The position numbers and the translations under genes were made by a program. Source: Nitrososphaeria archaeon (GTDB taxonomy: Archaea; Thermoproteota; Nitrososphaeria; JACIWG01). Taken from it: DNA of 26,064 bases. The notes below the pieces were generated by a model. The model was given only the letters and a program-made list of their open reading frames with translations. It made no database searches and was not told the DNA's origin. Numbering within the stretch: the stretch's first letter is position 1; each line of letters starts with the position of its first letter. Positions 13,874 through 21,918 of the stretch are shown here, one piece after another. The stretch is from contig JACIWG010000006.1 of assembly GCA_014361085.1 (NCBI GenBank), positions 1 to 26,064 on the forward strand, in the 5' to 3' direction.

Positions 13874-15753
13874 AACCTAAAACTTTTGCCCTAACATTAG
13901 CAGTAATCGCCATAGTGCTCGCATACCTTATAATTTTAGCAATACAACCATATCCAACAATATTCAGAAGACACGTTGACCCAAACAGTGAAACAGAAAA
14001 GCTCCCGTACCAAACATATCTAACAACATTCCTCCTCTTCACATTCGATGAACTTGTTAAAGGAAACTTTACTGGAACAATCCTGAAACTTAAAGAATTC
14101 AACCAAACATATGTTCCAGCATCCCTAAAATACATTTTCGAAAGATTCAGGCAACTAATGAACGATCTAACAGTAAAACTTGATGACACAGACATACAAC
14201 TAGATTACGCTGAATCCCTAATATATTCTGGAAGAGAAGAAGACGCAAGAACCCCATTAAAGACTGCAGGCTACGATCTTGCTGAAGCAAACATAACATA
14301 CAGTCAACTAAAATCTTCAGCAGAAGAGTTTACAAGATCGTTTATGCTTCCAAGGGCGCAGGTTTTCCAAAAAATCGATAGCATACAGGTTCTAATAGAA
14401 GACATGTACACGAAACTATACAATCTTCTGGAAAGGATAGAGTTTCAGAAGAATCTTGAGGAAACATATTTGGAGATTGAAGCTTATCCGGAAAGTGTTT
14501 GGGTAGGCTCAACAATAACAGTAGAAGGAAAACTTTACACAAAAACGCAACCTCTCACTCAAAAGAATATTATAGTATATTTTGACGGCCAAAAGGCTTC
14601 TGAAGCAAGGACATCATCTGATGGAATGTTCAATTGTACATTAAAGGTTCCATACACTTACAAGCCTCAAGCCAACATTATAGCAAAATATTTTCCATTA
14701 GAAGATGACTCAAACAAGTATAAGCCTACAGAATCCAATACAATACAAATACAGCTACTCTACATAACGCCTAAGGTTGAAGCAAAACTATATGGTGAAA
14801 CTTTGCCGGGAAAATATTTTAGAGTAGAAGGCAAAGTGTACGCTGAAAAAAGTCTACCATATGATCAGATAAAAATATCTTGGCTCACAAGCTCCACAAT
14901 AGTACAACTTGAAAATGGAACATTCAAGCTAACGTTAAAGGTTCCTGAATCGATATCGGATGGAAAATATGTTCTAAAGGCTGAAGCACCCTCTTCTGGA
15001 ATATATGCGCCGGCATCAAAAACATTATACGTTAACGTTAAAAGAATACCCTTAAACCTAACATTAGATGCTCCACCAATAGCCTTTTCAGGAATAGAAT
15101 ACAATATAGTTGGAAAAATATTATACCAAGGTGAAGAAAAATTCAATAGCACAATAAAACTTGTCCTGGGACAAGAGTATGTGGAAAACGTTGGACAAGA
15201 GTTCAAAATAAAATTCACTCCACCACTAACAATCTTTTCAGGATACCAAGTGTACAGGGTTCAGGTTAAGCCACAGCCTCCATGGTACAGTAGTGTAGAG
15301 GCTGAAGGAAGAATCTTTATCATAAACCCGATAACCGTAGCAGTGCCAGTAGGCCTAGTTTCAGCCGTAGCAGTAAAAATTTTGAGAGAAGAAAAGAGGA
15401 AGAATGTAAAGGCTGTGGAAAAGGGGATAGGGAAGGCTGCAGAAGCTGAAACAGTTCAAGTGAAAGAAAAATATTATGTTAGAGAAGGCCTAGAATGGCT
15501 CATAAACATTTACTGGCAGGCAGTAGTCATAGTATCAAACCTAACAAGAATAGAGATGAAGCCTTCAATGACAATAAGAGAATATCTTGCGCTCGTGAAA
15601 GAGTCTGGGAAAGAATTCTACAAAAGCTTCGAAAAAATATCTATGGTTGCAGAAAAGGCCCTATACTCTCCAAAAGTGTCAGAGGAAGAGCTTGAGGCGG
15701 CGAAAAAGTCTATAGAAGAGTTGCAGATAGCATATGCTAGAATCGTACACTAA
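13870..15753 (+). CDS. Surface protein with Ig-like repeats and cytoplasmic DUF4129-like tail
   Basis: 627 residues. A signal-anchor helix (about 5-27) leads to a helical extracellular region (about 45-195). Then come three beta-sandwich-like repeats (about 200-295, 296-390, 391-480) with the recurring pattern of a construct such as VGSTITVEGKLY, PGKYFRVEGKVY and SGIEYNIVGKILY. A second membrane helix (about 485-503, ITVAVPVGLVSAVAVKI) is followed by a cytoplasmic domain (about 525-625) with LTRIEMKPSMTIREYLALV and later YSPKVSEEELEAAKKSIEEL, as in DUF4129. DUF4129 is typically encoded with DUF58, MoxR and transglutaminase-like proteins. Starts by ATGA overlap; its end overlaps the next gene by 20 bases. 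Confidence 0.82.
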   Translation: MKPKTFALTLAVIAIVLAYLIILAIQPYPTIFRRHVDPNSETEKLPYQTYLTTFLLFTFDELVKGNFTGTILKLKEFNQTYVPASLKYIFERFRQLMNDLTVKLDDTDIQLDYAESLIYSGREEDARTPLKTAGYDLAEANITYSQLKSSAEEFTRSFMLPRAQVFQKIDSIQVLIEDMYTKLYNLLERIEFQKNLEETYLEIEAYPESVWVGSTITVEGKLYTKTQPLTQKNIIVYFDGQKASEARTSSDGMFNCTLKVPYTYKPQANIIAKYFPLEDDSNKYKPTESNTIQIQLLYITPKVEAKLYGETLPGKYFRVEGKVYAEKSLPYDQIKISWLTSSTIVQLENGTFKLTLKVPESISDGKYVLKAEAPSSGIYAPASKTLYVNVKRIPLNLTLDAPPIAFSGIEYNIVGKILYQGEEKFNSTIKLVLGQEYVENVGQEFKIKFTPPLTIFSGYQVYRVQVKPQPPWYSSVEAEGRIFIINPITVAVPVGLVSAVAVKILREEKRKNVKAVEKGIGKAAEAETVQVKEKYYVREGLEWLINIYWQAVVIVSNLTRIEMKPSMTIREYLALVKESGKEFYKSFEKISMVAEKALYSPKVSEEELEAAKKSIEELQIAYARIVH

Positions 15754-16729
15754 AACAATAGCGTTAGCAGCAGTAGCATCGATAATAGCAGTACTGGCAC
15801 TATCAATAATCATGCCATCATCAGACGACTATATGCCAGACAACCCATACTGGAACGGACAAAACGTTTTCGCGAAAACAGTGAACGTAACATTTACAGA
15901 ACCAAAAAACTTGCTCCTAGAACCAGAAAATACAATACTATTCATAATATCTCCTGAAAAGAACATTACAGAAGATTATACGCTAACATTAAAGAATTTT
16001 GTAGAATCAGGTGGAACACTAGTCCTAATGGATGAAACGGGAAAAATAAACCCGATACTAGAAGAACTGGATGTGGGAGTAAAGGTTGAACCGTACCCGA
16101 TAATGGACCCACTATACTATTACAGAAGCTGGAATCTTCCAAAAGTCACAAACATAAACCCAACAACACCAATAACAAAGAACATTACAATTATAGCGAC
16201 AGACGTACCGGCTGCAATAAAAATAGAAGGCATGCAGAACATAAAAATATTAGCATACACATCATACTTTTCCTACATGGACTTAGACGGAGACGGGCAG
16301 CCCTCAAAAGATGATCCAGTAGGGCCTTTCCCAGTAATAGTGGAAAAATCGTATGGGGATGGAAAAATAATAGTGGCTTCAGACTCAAGCCTATTCATAA
16401 ACAGCATAATAGTGTTAGGGGACAACAAAATACTCTTAAAAAACATTGTAGGAGAAAAGAATGCTATAGTAGACTCAAGCCTATGGAATCCTTCAGCACA
16501 CAGTAGACTAAAAACCTTTACAGAGCAAGCATACAACATGATATCGGCACCAGAAATAAAATACACTCTAGTAGCATGTGTGGCAACAATAACCTATATA
16601 ACAGTAAGAAAGGAGAAGATTGAAGAGGAGAAGGCTGATGAACTCCAGCAGGTTCTCGAAAAACATCCAGAATGGAACCAGCAGCTCCTAAAAACATTAA
16701 AAGAGGCAAGAGAAAATGTCATACAATAA
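15734..16729 (+). CDS. DUF4350-domain membrane protein
   Basis: 331 residues: signal-anchor (about 7-28), extracytoplasmic alpha/beta domain (about 45-255) with LFIISPEKNITEDYTLTLKNFV, SGGTLVLMDE and YGDGKIIVASDSSLFINS, the pattern of DUF4350, a GATase-like fold without obvious catalytic residues. It contains a Ca-site-like DLDGDGQPSKDD (about 178-189). A second membrane helix (about 275-292) ends in a charged cytoplasmic tail. DUF4350 genes commonly neighbour MoxR/DUF58. Overlaps DUF4129 by 20 bases and MoxR by 14. Confidence 0.82.
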   Translation: MLESYTKTIALAAVASIIAVLALSIIMPSSDDYMPDNPYWNGQNVFAKTVNVTFTEPKNLLLEPENTILFIISPEKNITEDYTLTLKNFVESGGTLVLMDETGKINPILEELDVGVKVEPYPIMDPLYYYRSWNLPKVTNINPTTPITKNITIIATDVPAAIKIEGMQNIKILAYTSYFSYMDLDGDGQPSKDDPVGPFPVIVEKSYGDGKIIVASDSSLFINSIIVLGDNKILLKNIVGEKNAIVDSSLWNPSAHSRLKTFTEQAYNMISAPEIKYTLVACVATITYITVRKEKIEEEKADELQQVLEKHPEWNQQLLKTLKEARENVIQ

Positions 16730-17645
16730 CACAATAGAAAAGATAGTTGAAGAAGTCCAAAAATATGTAGTGGGAAAAAAGGATGTGCTAGAAATGATGC
16801 TGACAGCACTAATTTCAGAAGGACACATACTACTAGAGGGGCCTCCTGGAACAGCGAAAACGCTCATGGCAAAAACATTCGCGCAAACAATAGGAGGAAA
16901 ATTTACGAGAGTACAGATGACACCAGACACACTACCAGCAGACATAATTGGAACAATGGTATACAACATGAAAGACTCAACATTCCAACTAAAAAAGGGT
17001 CCAATATTCTCAAACATAATATTGGTAGATGAGTTAAACAGGGCTCCACCAAAAACACAGGCAGCATTCATAGAAGTGATGCAGGAAAAGCAGGTGACAA
17101 TAGAGGGAACAACATACCCACTAGAAAAACCATTCCTAATAATAGCAACACAAATGCCATATGGGGCGCCTGGAACATATCCATTAACAGAAGTGCAGAC
17201 AGACAGGTTCGCGTTCAAAATAAAAATCACACACCCAACACCAGAAGAAGAAGTGCAGATTCTTGGGAAAGTGGACTATATAGAGGCGGGGCAAGTGAAG
17301 CAGGTGACAACAAAAACAGAAATAATAAACATAATGGAAAAAGTAAAAAATGTTCACGTTTCAGAAGCAGTAAGAAAATATATCGTTGACATAACAACAG
17401 GCCTAAGAAACAACCACACACTAACAGAAGGGCCTAGCGTGAGAGCAAGCATATGGATAATGAAGGCAAGTAGAGCCTATGCTCTAATAAAGAACAGAGA
17501 CTACGTCATACCAGACGATGTTAAGGCAGTAGCACCACACGTGCTAAGACACCGCCTACAGCTGAGAAGAGAACCTTATGAGGAAATGGACGAAGAACAG
17601 ATAATAGAAGAAGTTCTAGCAACAACACCAGTACCAAAAAAATAG
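16716..17645 (+). CDS. MoxR-family AAA+ ATPase
   Basis: 309 residues, full MoxR length. Walker A GPPGTAKT (42-49), Walker B ILVDELNRAPPKTQAA (D105, E106), MQEKQVTIEGTTYPL, sensor 1 IATQMP with the family feature GTYPLTEVQTDRF, and a C-terminal lid (about 215-300) with GPSVRASIWIMKASRAYA. MoxR ATPases act as chaperone-like remodelers for metal insertion or assembly of protein complexes and nearly always work with a VWA or DUF58 partner, encoded here next (25 bases downstream). Start ATG lies within the end of the DUF4350 gene. Confidence 0.95.
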   Translation: MSYNNTIEKIVEEVQKYVVGKKDVLEMMLTALISEGHILLEGPPGTAKTLMAKTFAQTIGGKFTRVQMTPDTLPADIIGTMVYNMKDSTFQLKKGPIFSNIILVDELNRAPPKTQAAFIEVMQEKQVTIEGTTYPLEKPFLIIATQMPYGAPGTYPLTEVQTDRFAFKIKITHPTPEEEVQILGKVDYIEAGQVKQVTTKTEIINIMEKVKNVHVSEAVRKYIVDITTGLRNNHTLTEGPSVRASIWIMKASRAYALIKNRDYVIPDDVKAVAPHVLRHRLQLRREPYEEMDEEQIIEEVLATTPVPKK

Positions 17646-17670
17646 CCGCAACAAAAAAATTGTAAGAAAG

Positions 17671-18918
17671 TTGACAAAAATAGCCTTCACATTAAAGGGG
17701 AAAGCCATCTCATATACAACAATAATACTTGCACTATCCTCAATAATATTCTTTGACCCAATAATATTTTCAGCAACAATAATACTATCCACAATATTAG
17801 CGGCAACACTAATACAGCTAAAAATAGTGGCAAAAAGGTTAGCAAAAGATTCGACAATAGTTCCAGAAAAGATTCAACTACAAACAGTGGCTGGAAGAGT
17901 GGAGGAAACAAAAATAGTAGTCCAAAACAAGCACAACATAAAATTCAACCTAAAACATCCAATAAAATTCATAAAACCAAAAAAGGAAGAGCATACAACA
18001 AACCAGCCGATAGAACTACAAATAACACCACAGCTAGCAGGACAATACCAATCAAACACCATAACAGCTGAAATAGAATCATCACTAAAAACATTCAAAT
18101 GCACACAAGAAATACCGTTCCAGACAACCATAACAGTGATACCGAGAATAATACCAGCACTAATAAGAGCAATAGAACTAGCAACAGCAATGGGAACACT
18201 AGCATACGAGCATCCAATACAGATGGTTGGAAAGGGAACAGAATACGCGGAAACAAGAGAATACATGCCAGGAGACGACATAAAGCACATTGACTGGAAG
18301 GCGACAGCAAGACTACAGAAGCCAATGATAAAACAATACCACCAAGAAACAGGAGGAGCAACACAAATCATATACGACCAAAAAACACCAGGCCCAATAA
18401 CAAAAGACAAGACAGCAACAGAATTCCTGAACACAGCAACAGCACTATCCTCACTAGGAATACCATACACAATAACAACAGTAGACCAAACAAACAAAAC
18501 ACACGTAAAAAAACACAAGGACCCAAGAACAGCACTGTATACAGCAATAAAGGAAGCATTAACTGTAGCAGAATTAGACTACACATACCTATACGACATA
18601 CTAGAGCCGCAGACAAGACAACAGATAACAGAATTCATAAAAATGGTACTAGAAAAAGAGGAAAAAATAGAAACACTACAAGTCAATGAAATAGACGATT
18701 CAGACACAATAGCGATAACAAGCCTAGTAGGAGACATAACATGGATAACAGAAGCATACGAGAAACTGCAGTCAAAAACAAAAAACCTAACACTACATGT
18801 TCCATCAAAAACATGGCTAGACAGCAAAACACTAGAACAAGCATACCAGGACTACCGGAAAACACTAACAATACAAGCAGCACTAAAAAGAAAAGGAATA
18901 GAAATAAAACAAATATAA
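17671..18918 (+). CDS. DUF58 family protein (VWA-like), MoxR partner
   Basis: 415 residues. Two N-terminal membrane helices (about 10-28 and 30-48) precede a beta-rich domain (about 60-160). Then comes the hallmark segment GTEYAETREYMPGDDIKHIDWKATAR (about 189-214, key residues R-x-Y-x-x-G-D-D/IDW). A C-terminal VWA-like part follows, with IYDQKTPGP standing in for the metal site (a D-x-S-x-S is not obvious). TTG start, the only start near MoxR. The gene is extremely T-poor on the coding strand: 4 T in 18361-18420. Last gene of the operon; an AT-rich gap follows. Confidence 0.9.
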   Translation: MTKIAFTLKGKAISYTTIILALSSIIFFDPIIFSATIILSTILAATLIQLKIVAKRLAKDSTIVPEKIQLQTVAGRVEETKIVVQNKHNIKFNLKHPIKFIKPKKEEHTTNQPIELQITPQLAGQYQSNTITAEIESSLKTFKCTQEIPFQTTITVIPRIIPALIRAIELATAMGTLAYEHPIQMVGKGTEYAETREYMPGDDIKHIDWKATARLQKPMIKQYHQETGGATQIIYDQKTPGPITKDKTATEFLNTATALSSLGIPYTITTVDQTNKTHVKKHKDPRTALYTAIKEALTVAELDYTYLYDILEPQTRQQITEFIKMVLEKEEKIETLQVNEIDDSDTIAITSLVGDITWITEAYEKLQSKTKNLTLHVPSKTWLDSKTLEQAYQDYRKTLTIQAALKRKGIEIKQI

Positions 18919-18992
18919 AAAAGATGGTGAAAAGGCATTTTTATTAAAAGTTAATTAAGGGATGAGGGTGAAAATATTGTTGGTGGTGAGAC

Positions 18993-19196
18993 TTGGCGGA
19001 ATCTGTTTCTGTTCCTAAAGAGCTGTTGAAAAACCTCTATAAAGGGCTAGCTGAAGTTGAAGAAGTGCTTGCGACTCTTGAGGAGTTGATGGACAAGGAG
19101 GGCTTACAGAGGATAAGGGAAGCAGAGGAAGAGTATCAGAAAGGGGATTACGTGATTGTGGAGAACAGCGAAGAGATCAGGAAGCTTATCGAGTGA
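18993..19196 (+). CDS. RelB-like antitoxin
   Basis: 67 residues: helical, acidic, with VPKELLKNLYKGLAEVEEVLATLEELMD then KGDYVIVENSEEIRKLI, the type of short antitoxin placed before archaeal RelE. The TTG is the only start after an in-frame stop at 18987-18989, and GGTGGTGAG lies just upstream. It shares its helix-plus-acidic-tail layout with the antitoxin remnant at 20161. Nine bases separate it from relE. Confidence 0.75.
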   Translation: MAESVSVPKELLKNLYKGLAEVEEVLATLEELMDKEGLQRIREAEEEYQKGDYVIVENSEEIRKLIE

Positions 19197-19205
19197 GTAG
19201 GTGTC

Positions 19206-19457
19206 TTGCCTTATAAGGCTGCCTTAACCAAGAGTTTTCTGAGAGAGCTTAGGAAGCTTCCTGAAGACGTAAGGACAAGGGTTTTAAGGGCTGTTGATGA
19301 AATTCTCGCAAATCCTTTTTCAGGTCTAAGATTGCAAGGAGAGCTCGAAGGACGATGGCGATGGAGGGTAGGCAAATACAGAATCATATACAGAGTTGAA
19401 CCGACATCTCAAACAGTAATCTTATTGGACGTGGGCCTCAGAAAGACTATTTATTAG
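19206..19457 (+). CDS. relE: RelE/ParE-superfamily toxin
   Basis: 83 residues with a classic RelE fold pattern: YKAALTKSFLRELRKLPEDVRTRVLRAVDEI, then GLRLQGELEGRWRWRVGKYRIIYRVE and a final strand VILLDVGLRKTIY. The basic residues R54/R56 and R61 and the terminal Tyr are those usually linked to ribosome-dependent mRNA cleavage. Length normal. TTG start with AGGTG just upstream. Paired with the antitoxin before it. Confidence 0.9.
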   Translation: MPYKAALTKSFLRELRKLPEDVRTRVLRAVDEILANPFSGLRLQGELEGRWRWRVGKYRIIYRVEPTSQTVILLDVGLRKTIY

Positions 19458-19518
19458 TAGAGGATCAAATACCATTTGTCAAATAGACGTATTCAGACAC
19501 AACAGGCATAGACCCTAG

Positions 19519-20037
19519 ATGCCAGAACTACTCCTACACTTCTCAATACCATTCGCAGTAGCAAAAACAAAATACAACCTAAAACAGACAACAATCATAG
19601 CCACAGCAGCACTAACACCAGACATAGACGCACTACTACACATACACAGATCAATAACACACTCAATAATAATAACAACGATAACCACAATACCAATAGC
19701 ACTCCTAACATACAAGAAGAAGCCAAAATATCTAACACTACTAATCGCATGCTACCTAGCAATAACAAGCCACATACTACTAGACACATTCCAAACCTAC
19801 ACACCAACACTATACCCAATAACAGAAAACTCAATATGGATAAAAGCAGAAGGAAACATAATAATATCAAACACAATAACACCAAAAATAACAACAACAA
19901 TACAAACAACACAAACAAACTTCACAACATTCCAAACACTAGACGCACCAATATACACAAGCCAAGGACTAATAACCTCAATACTACTAACAATAATACC
20001 GACAATACTAACAAGAAAAAAAATTATAACCGCCTAA
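19519..20037 (+). CDS. YdjM/LexA-binding-type membrane metal-dependent hydrolase (DUF457-like)
   Basis: 172 residues. Motif order matches the family: N-terminal HF (H7), LTPDIDALLH (D35, D37), HRSITHS (H43, R44, H48) and SHILLDTFQTYTPTLYP (HILLD, about 83-88), with hydrophobic helices between. The family is annotated as putative metal-dependent hydrolase; its substrate in archaea is unknown. Single gene after the RelBE pair. Its coding strand is very poor in T and G (6 T and no G in 19861-19920), which makes the C-terminal half Thr/Ile/Asn-rich. Confidence 0.82.
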   Translation: MPELLLHFSIPFAVAKTKYNLKQTTIIATAALTPDIDALLHIHRSITHSIIITTITTIPIALLTYKKKPKYLTLLIACYLAITSHILLDTFQTYTPTLYPITENSIWIKAEGNIIISNTITPKITTTIQTTQTNFTTFQTLDAPIYTSQGLITSILLTIIPTILTRKKIITA

Positions 20038-20448
20038 AACGCTCTTTCCGTCTAAAAGAATACTATTAAAGAATAAAATTATGAAATCAAAAGAAACAAC
20101 ATTTGAAAATAGAATGCATAACCTTCATCTAGAGCCTCCAAACAAAATCTAACAATAAAATTGAGCATAACATTAAGCGAAAGACAAATGAAAGAGATTC
20201 TAGAAAAACTTGACACCCTCAAACTTGAAATATTAAAGCTAAAAGCAATGCTCTTACAAGAAGAAGAATTAAGTGAAGAGGAAAAAGGGAACTCGAAGGA
20301 GTAAAAAAGGATATTTTAGAAGGCTCTACAATAACTCTAGAAGAACTAATCAAAGGATTGCATGAAAAATAAGGTGTAGAACGCAAAAATCCGCATAATG
20401 TCTCTCTAAATATTAGAAGCCTCTCCCATCCAATATAAACAATCTTAT
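20038..20448. other. Gene-poor gap with antitoxin remnant
   Basis: Bases 20038-20160 hold only a 23-codon ORF from 20081 with no recognisable motif. Bases 20161-20372 hold a frameshifted antitoxin described separately. Bases 20373-20448 are AT-rich with a TATA-like CAATATAAAC before the next ATG (20449). No RNA gene or repeat seen. Confidence 0.5.
20161..20372 (+). pseudogene. RelB-like antitoxin gene, broken by a -1 in an A-run
   Basis: TTG 20161 opens MSITLSERQMKEILEKLDTL and continues to LSEEEKGNSKE, stopping at 20302-20304 after 47 codons. At 20282-20286 there are five A. With six, the frame would run into RELEGVKKDILEGSTITLEE then LIKGLHEK and stop at 20370-20372, giving a 70-residue protein typical of archaeal short antitoxins. 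No toxin follows directly, so this is an orphan remnant unless the frame break is a sequence error. Confidence 0.6.
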
Positions 20449-21036
20449 ATGAAAATGGATAAAAGTAACTTAAGTGTTAGCAGCAAAGGACTTGAACCCC
20501 ACTCCATAGATGCTGATGCATCCATACTAATCCACTTATCAAAAATAGGACGATTTCATCTACTCCGCGACATTTATAATGAAATAATTATAGCCTCTAA
20601 TGTATTCACTGAAGTTGTTGAAAAGGGATATGGTCTACCGGGATCAATCGAGACCGAAAATGGCATAAGACAAGGTTGGATAAAAGTTCATAACGTACTA
20701 GACAAACAGGAGGCCAGAAAAATTGCTACGGCACACAAGATTCATTCATCAAATGCTGAAACAATACAACTTGCACGCGAAATAAGGGCAAGCATCCTAT
20801 TAGCTGACGAAGAAGAAGTTCGTGAACTAGCCACAGAATTCGGTCTTAAGGTTAGAAGATGCCTAGGATTGTTAGTCGAATCAGTAAAACAAAAACTCAT
20901 ATCAGTTGAAGACGCAAAAAATGATGCTAAAAGACTAATAGAAGAAGGGTACAGGATAAGCGAAAAAGTATTAAAGGAGTTCTATAATATAAAAGAATCA
21001 GAGGAAGCAAGAAAAAATGGCAGTAGCAATACCTGA
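20449..21036 (+). CDS. DUF3368-type PIN-domain protein (toxin)
   Basis: 195 residues. A PIN core follows an 18-residue lead: DADASILIHLSKIGRFHLLRDIYNEIIIASNVFTEVVEKG (D23 and E55 as catalytic acids), AETIQLARE (third acid), and LADEEEVRELATEFGLKVRRCLGLLVE (fourth acid), as in DUF3368 proteins. The C-terminal helical tail is about 40 residues longer than the core. The gene precedes, and overlaps by 20 bases, a UPF0175 gene, a known antitoxin partner. Toxin-first order is opposite to vapBC at 9370. Confidence 0.82.
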   Translation: MKMDKSNLSVSSKGLEPHSIDADASILIHLSKIGRFHLLRDIYNEIIIASNVFTEVVEKGYGLPGSIETENGIRQGWIKVHNVLDKQEARKIATAHKIHSSNAETIQLAREIRASILLADEEEVRELATEFGLKVRRCLGLLVESVKQKLISVEDAKNDAKRLIEEGYRISEKVLKEFYNIKESEEARKNGSSNT

Positions 21037-21244
21037 ACGCATAAAAGAAAAATTCCTAAACGAAATACTTGAAATGTACGCTAACGGTGAGATTTCAGCA
21101 GGAAAAGCGGCTGAAATGCTAGGAATACCACGAGCAACCTTCTACCAAATATTAGCAGAGAAAAAAACACCATTGCCAGAAAAACTTAACCAAAGCATCC
21201 TAAAAGAATTAAAAGAACTCAAAACCAACTCCAACACCTATTAA
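21017..21244 (+). CDS. UPF0175-type HTH antitoxin
   Basis: 75 residues. EILEMYANGEISAGKAAEMLGIPRATFYQILAEKK is a helix-turn-helix typical of UPF0175 proteins, which partner DUF3368 PIN toxins. Starts with ATG inside the toxin's last codons (20-base overlap), so expression is coupled. The C-terminal tail (LPEKLNQSILKELKELK) should contact the toxin. Confidence 0.85.
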   Translation: MAVAIPERIKEKFLNEILEMYANGEISAGKAAEMLGIPRATFYQILAEKKTPLPEKLNQSILKELKELKTNSNTY

Positions 21245-21308
21245 ATTGCTAACAAAAACTTTAAAATAAAGAAACTGTTCAAAAAACTAATATAATCAAA
21301 GCAAAAAG

Positions 21309-21698
21309 GTGAACCAAATACAAGACACAACAACCACAACAAACTTTAGCGAAGACCTCATTATTACCATACAAGCTAAGAGGTTGAAGGAGCTTCTTAA
21401 ATGGCGCCAATATCTCCCATCATTGACAAAGGCTGTAAAAGAAGTTTTAGGCGAGGCTGAAGTCTACATCTTCGGCTCAGCCGTAGAGGGAAGACTAACA
21501 GTGGACAGCGACATAGACATTCTAATAGTAGTAGACCAAGTACCCAAAAGTGGACTAAAGAGGGCTAAAACACTCGATAAAATATGGAAAATAATGGAGG
21601 AAAAAGGAACACCATGGTGGTACCCATTCGAAATACACCTCATCACAAGAAAAGAAATAGCATTACTCGAAAAACCCACACTAATAAAAATCTCATAG
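21309..21698 (+). CDS. Orphan MNT nucleotidyltransferase
   Basis: 129 residues with the nucleotidyltransferase motif FGSAVEGRLTVDSDIDIL (G56, S57, D68, D70) and a PFEIHLIT segment as in the MNT at 10438. GTG start is weakly supported: AGGT overlaps it and the N-terminus is low-complexity (five Thr). TTG at 21380-21382 would be an alternative start, removing ~24 residues. No HEPN gene is adjacent, so either the partner was lost or is elsewhere. TATA-like CTTTAAAATA lies at about 21259-21268. Confidence 0.8.
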   Translation: MNQIQDTTTTTNFSEDLIITIQAKRLKELLKWRQYLPSLTKAVKEVLGEAEVYIFGSAVEGRLTVDSDIDILIVVDQVPKSGLKRAKTLDKIWKIMEEKGTPWWYPFEIHLITRKEIALLEKPTLIKIS

Positions 21699-21777
21699 AA
21701 AAATGTTAAAACCCTCCCATAAAAAATTAGAAACAAAGCTATAAAAAATACAATATTTTAAAAAGAAGAAAAAAATA

Positions 21778-21918
21778 ATGCAGGTACCAAAAGACCAAAT
21801 AACAATAATACTACCAACACTAAACGAAGAACAAGCAATAGGAAAAATAATAGACGAAATAAAACAAGAAGGATACACAAAACATCACGCAAATAAATCT
21901 AAAATTAAAATAATATGA
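21778..21918 (+). pseudogene. Truncated glycosyltransferase-2 N-terminus (46 codons)
   Basis: ATG 21778: QITIILPTLNEEQAIGKIID then EIKQEG is the exact start pattern of dolichol-phosphate sugar synthase-type GT2 enzymes, but the frame ends after 46 codons with an unrelated tail (KHHANKSKIKII). Its TGA overlaps the next gene's ATG (ATGA at 21915-21918), so it could act as a coupled upstream ORF for that gene. A TATA box CTATAAAAA is about 33 bases before it. The nucleotide-binding and DxD parts are missing. Confidence 0.65.

Noticed and set aside
15000..20000. Many long minus-strand ORFs in the T-poor operons
   Set aside because: Stop codons on the minus strand are scarce because coding-strand T is low. 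The translations are Leu/Ser/Phe-rich shadows lacking motifs and start signals.
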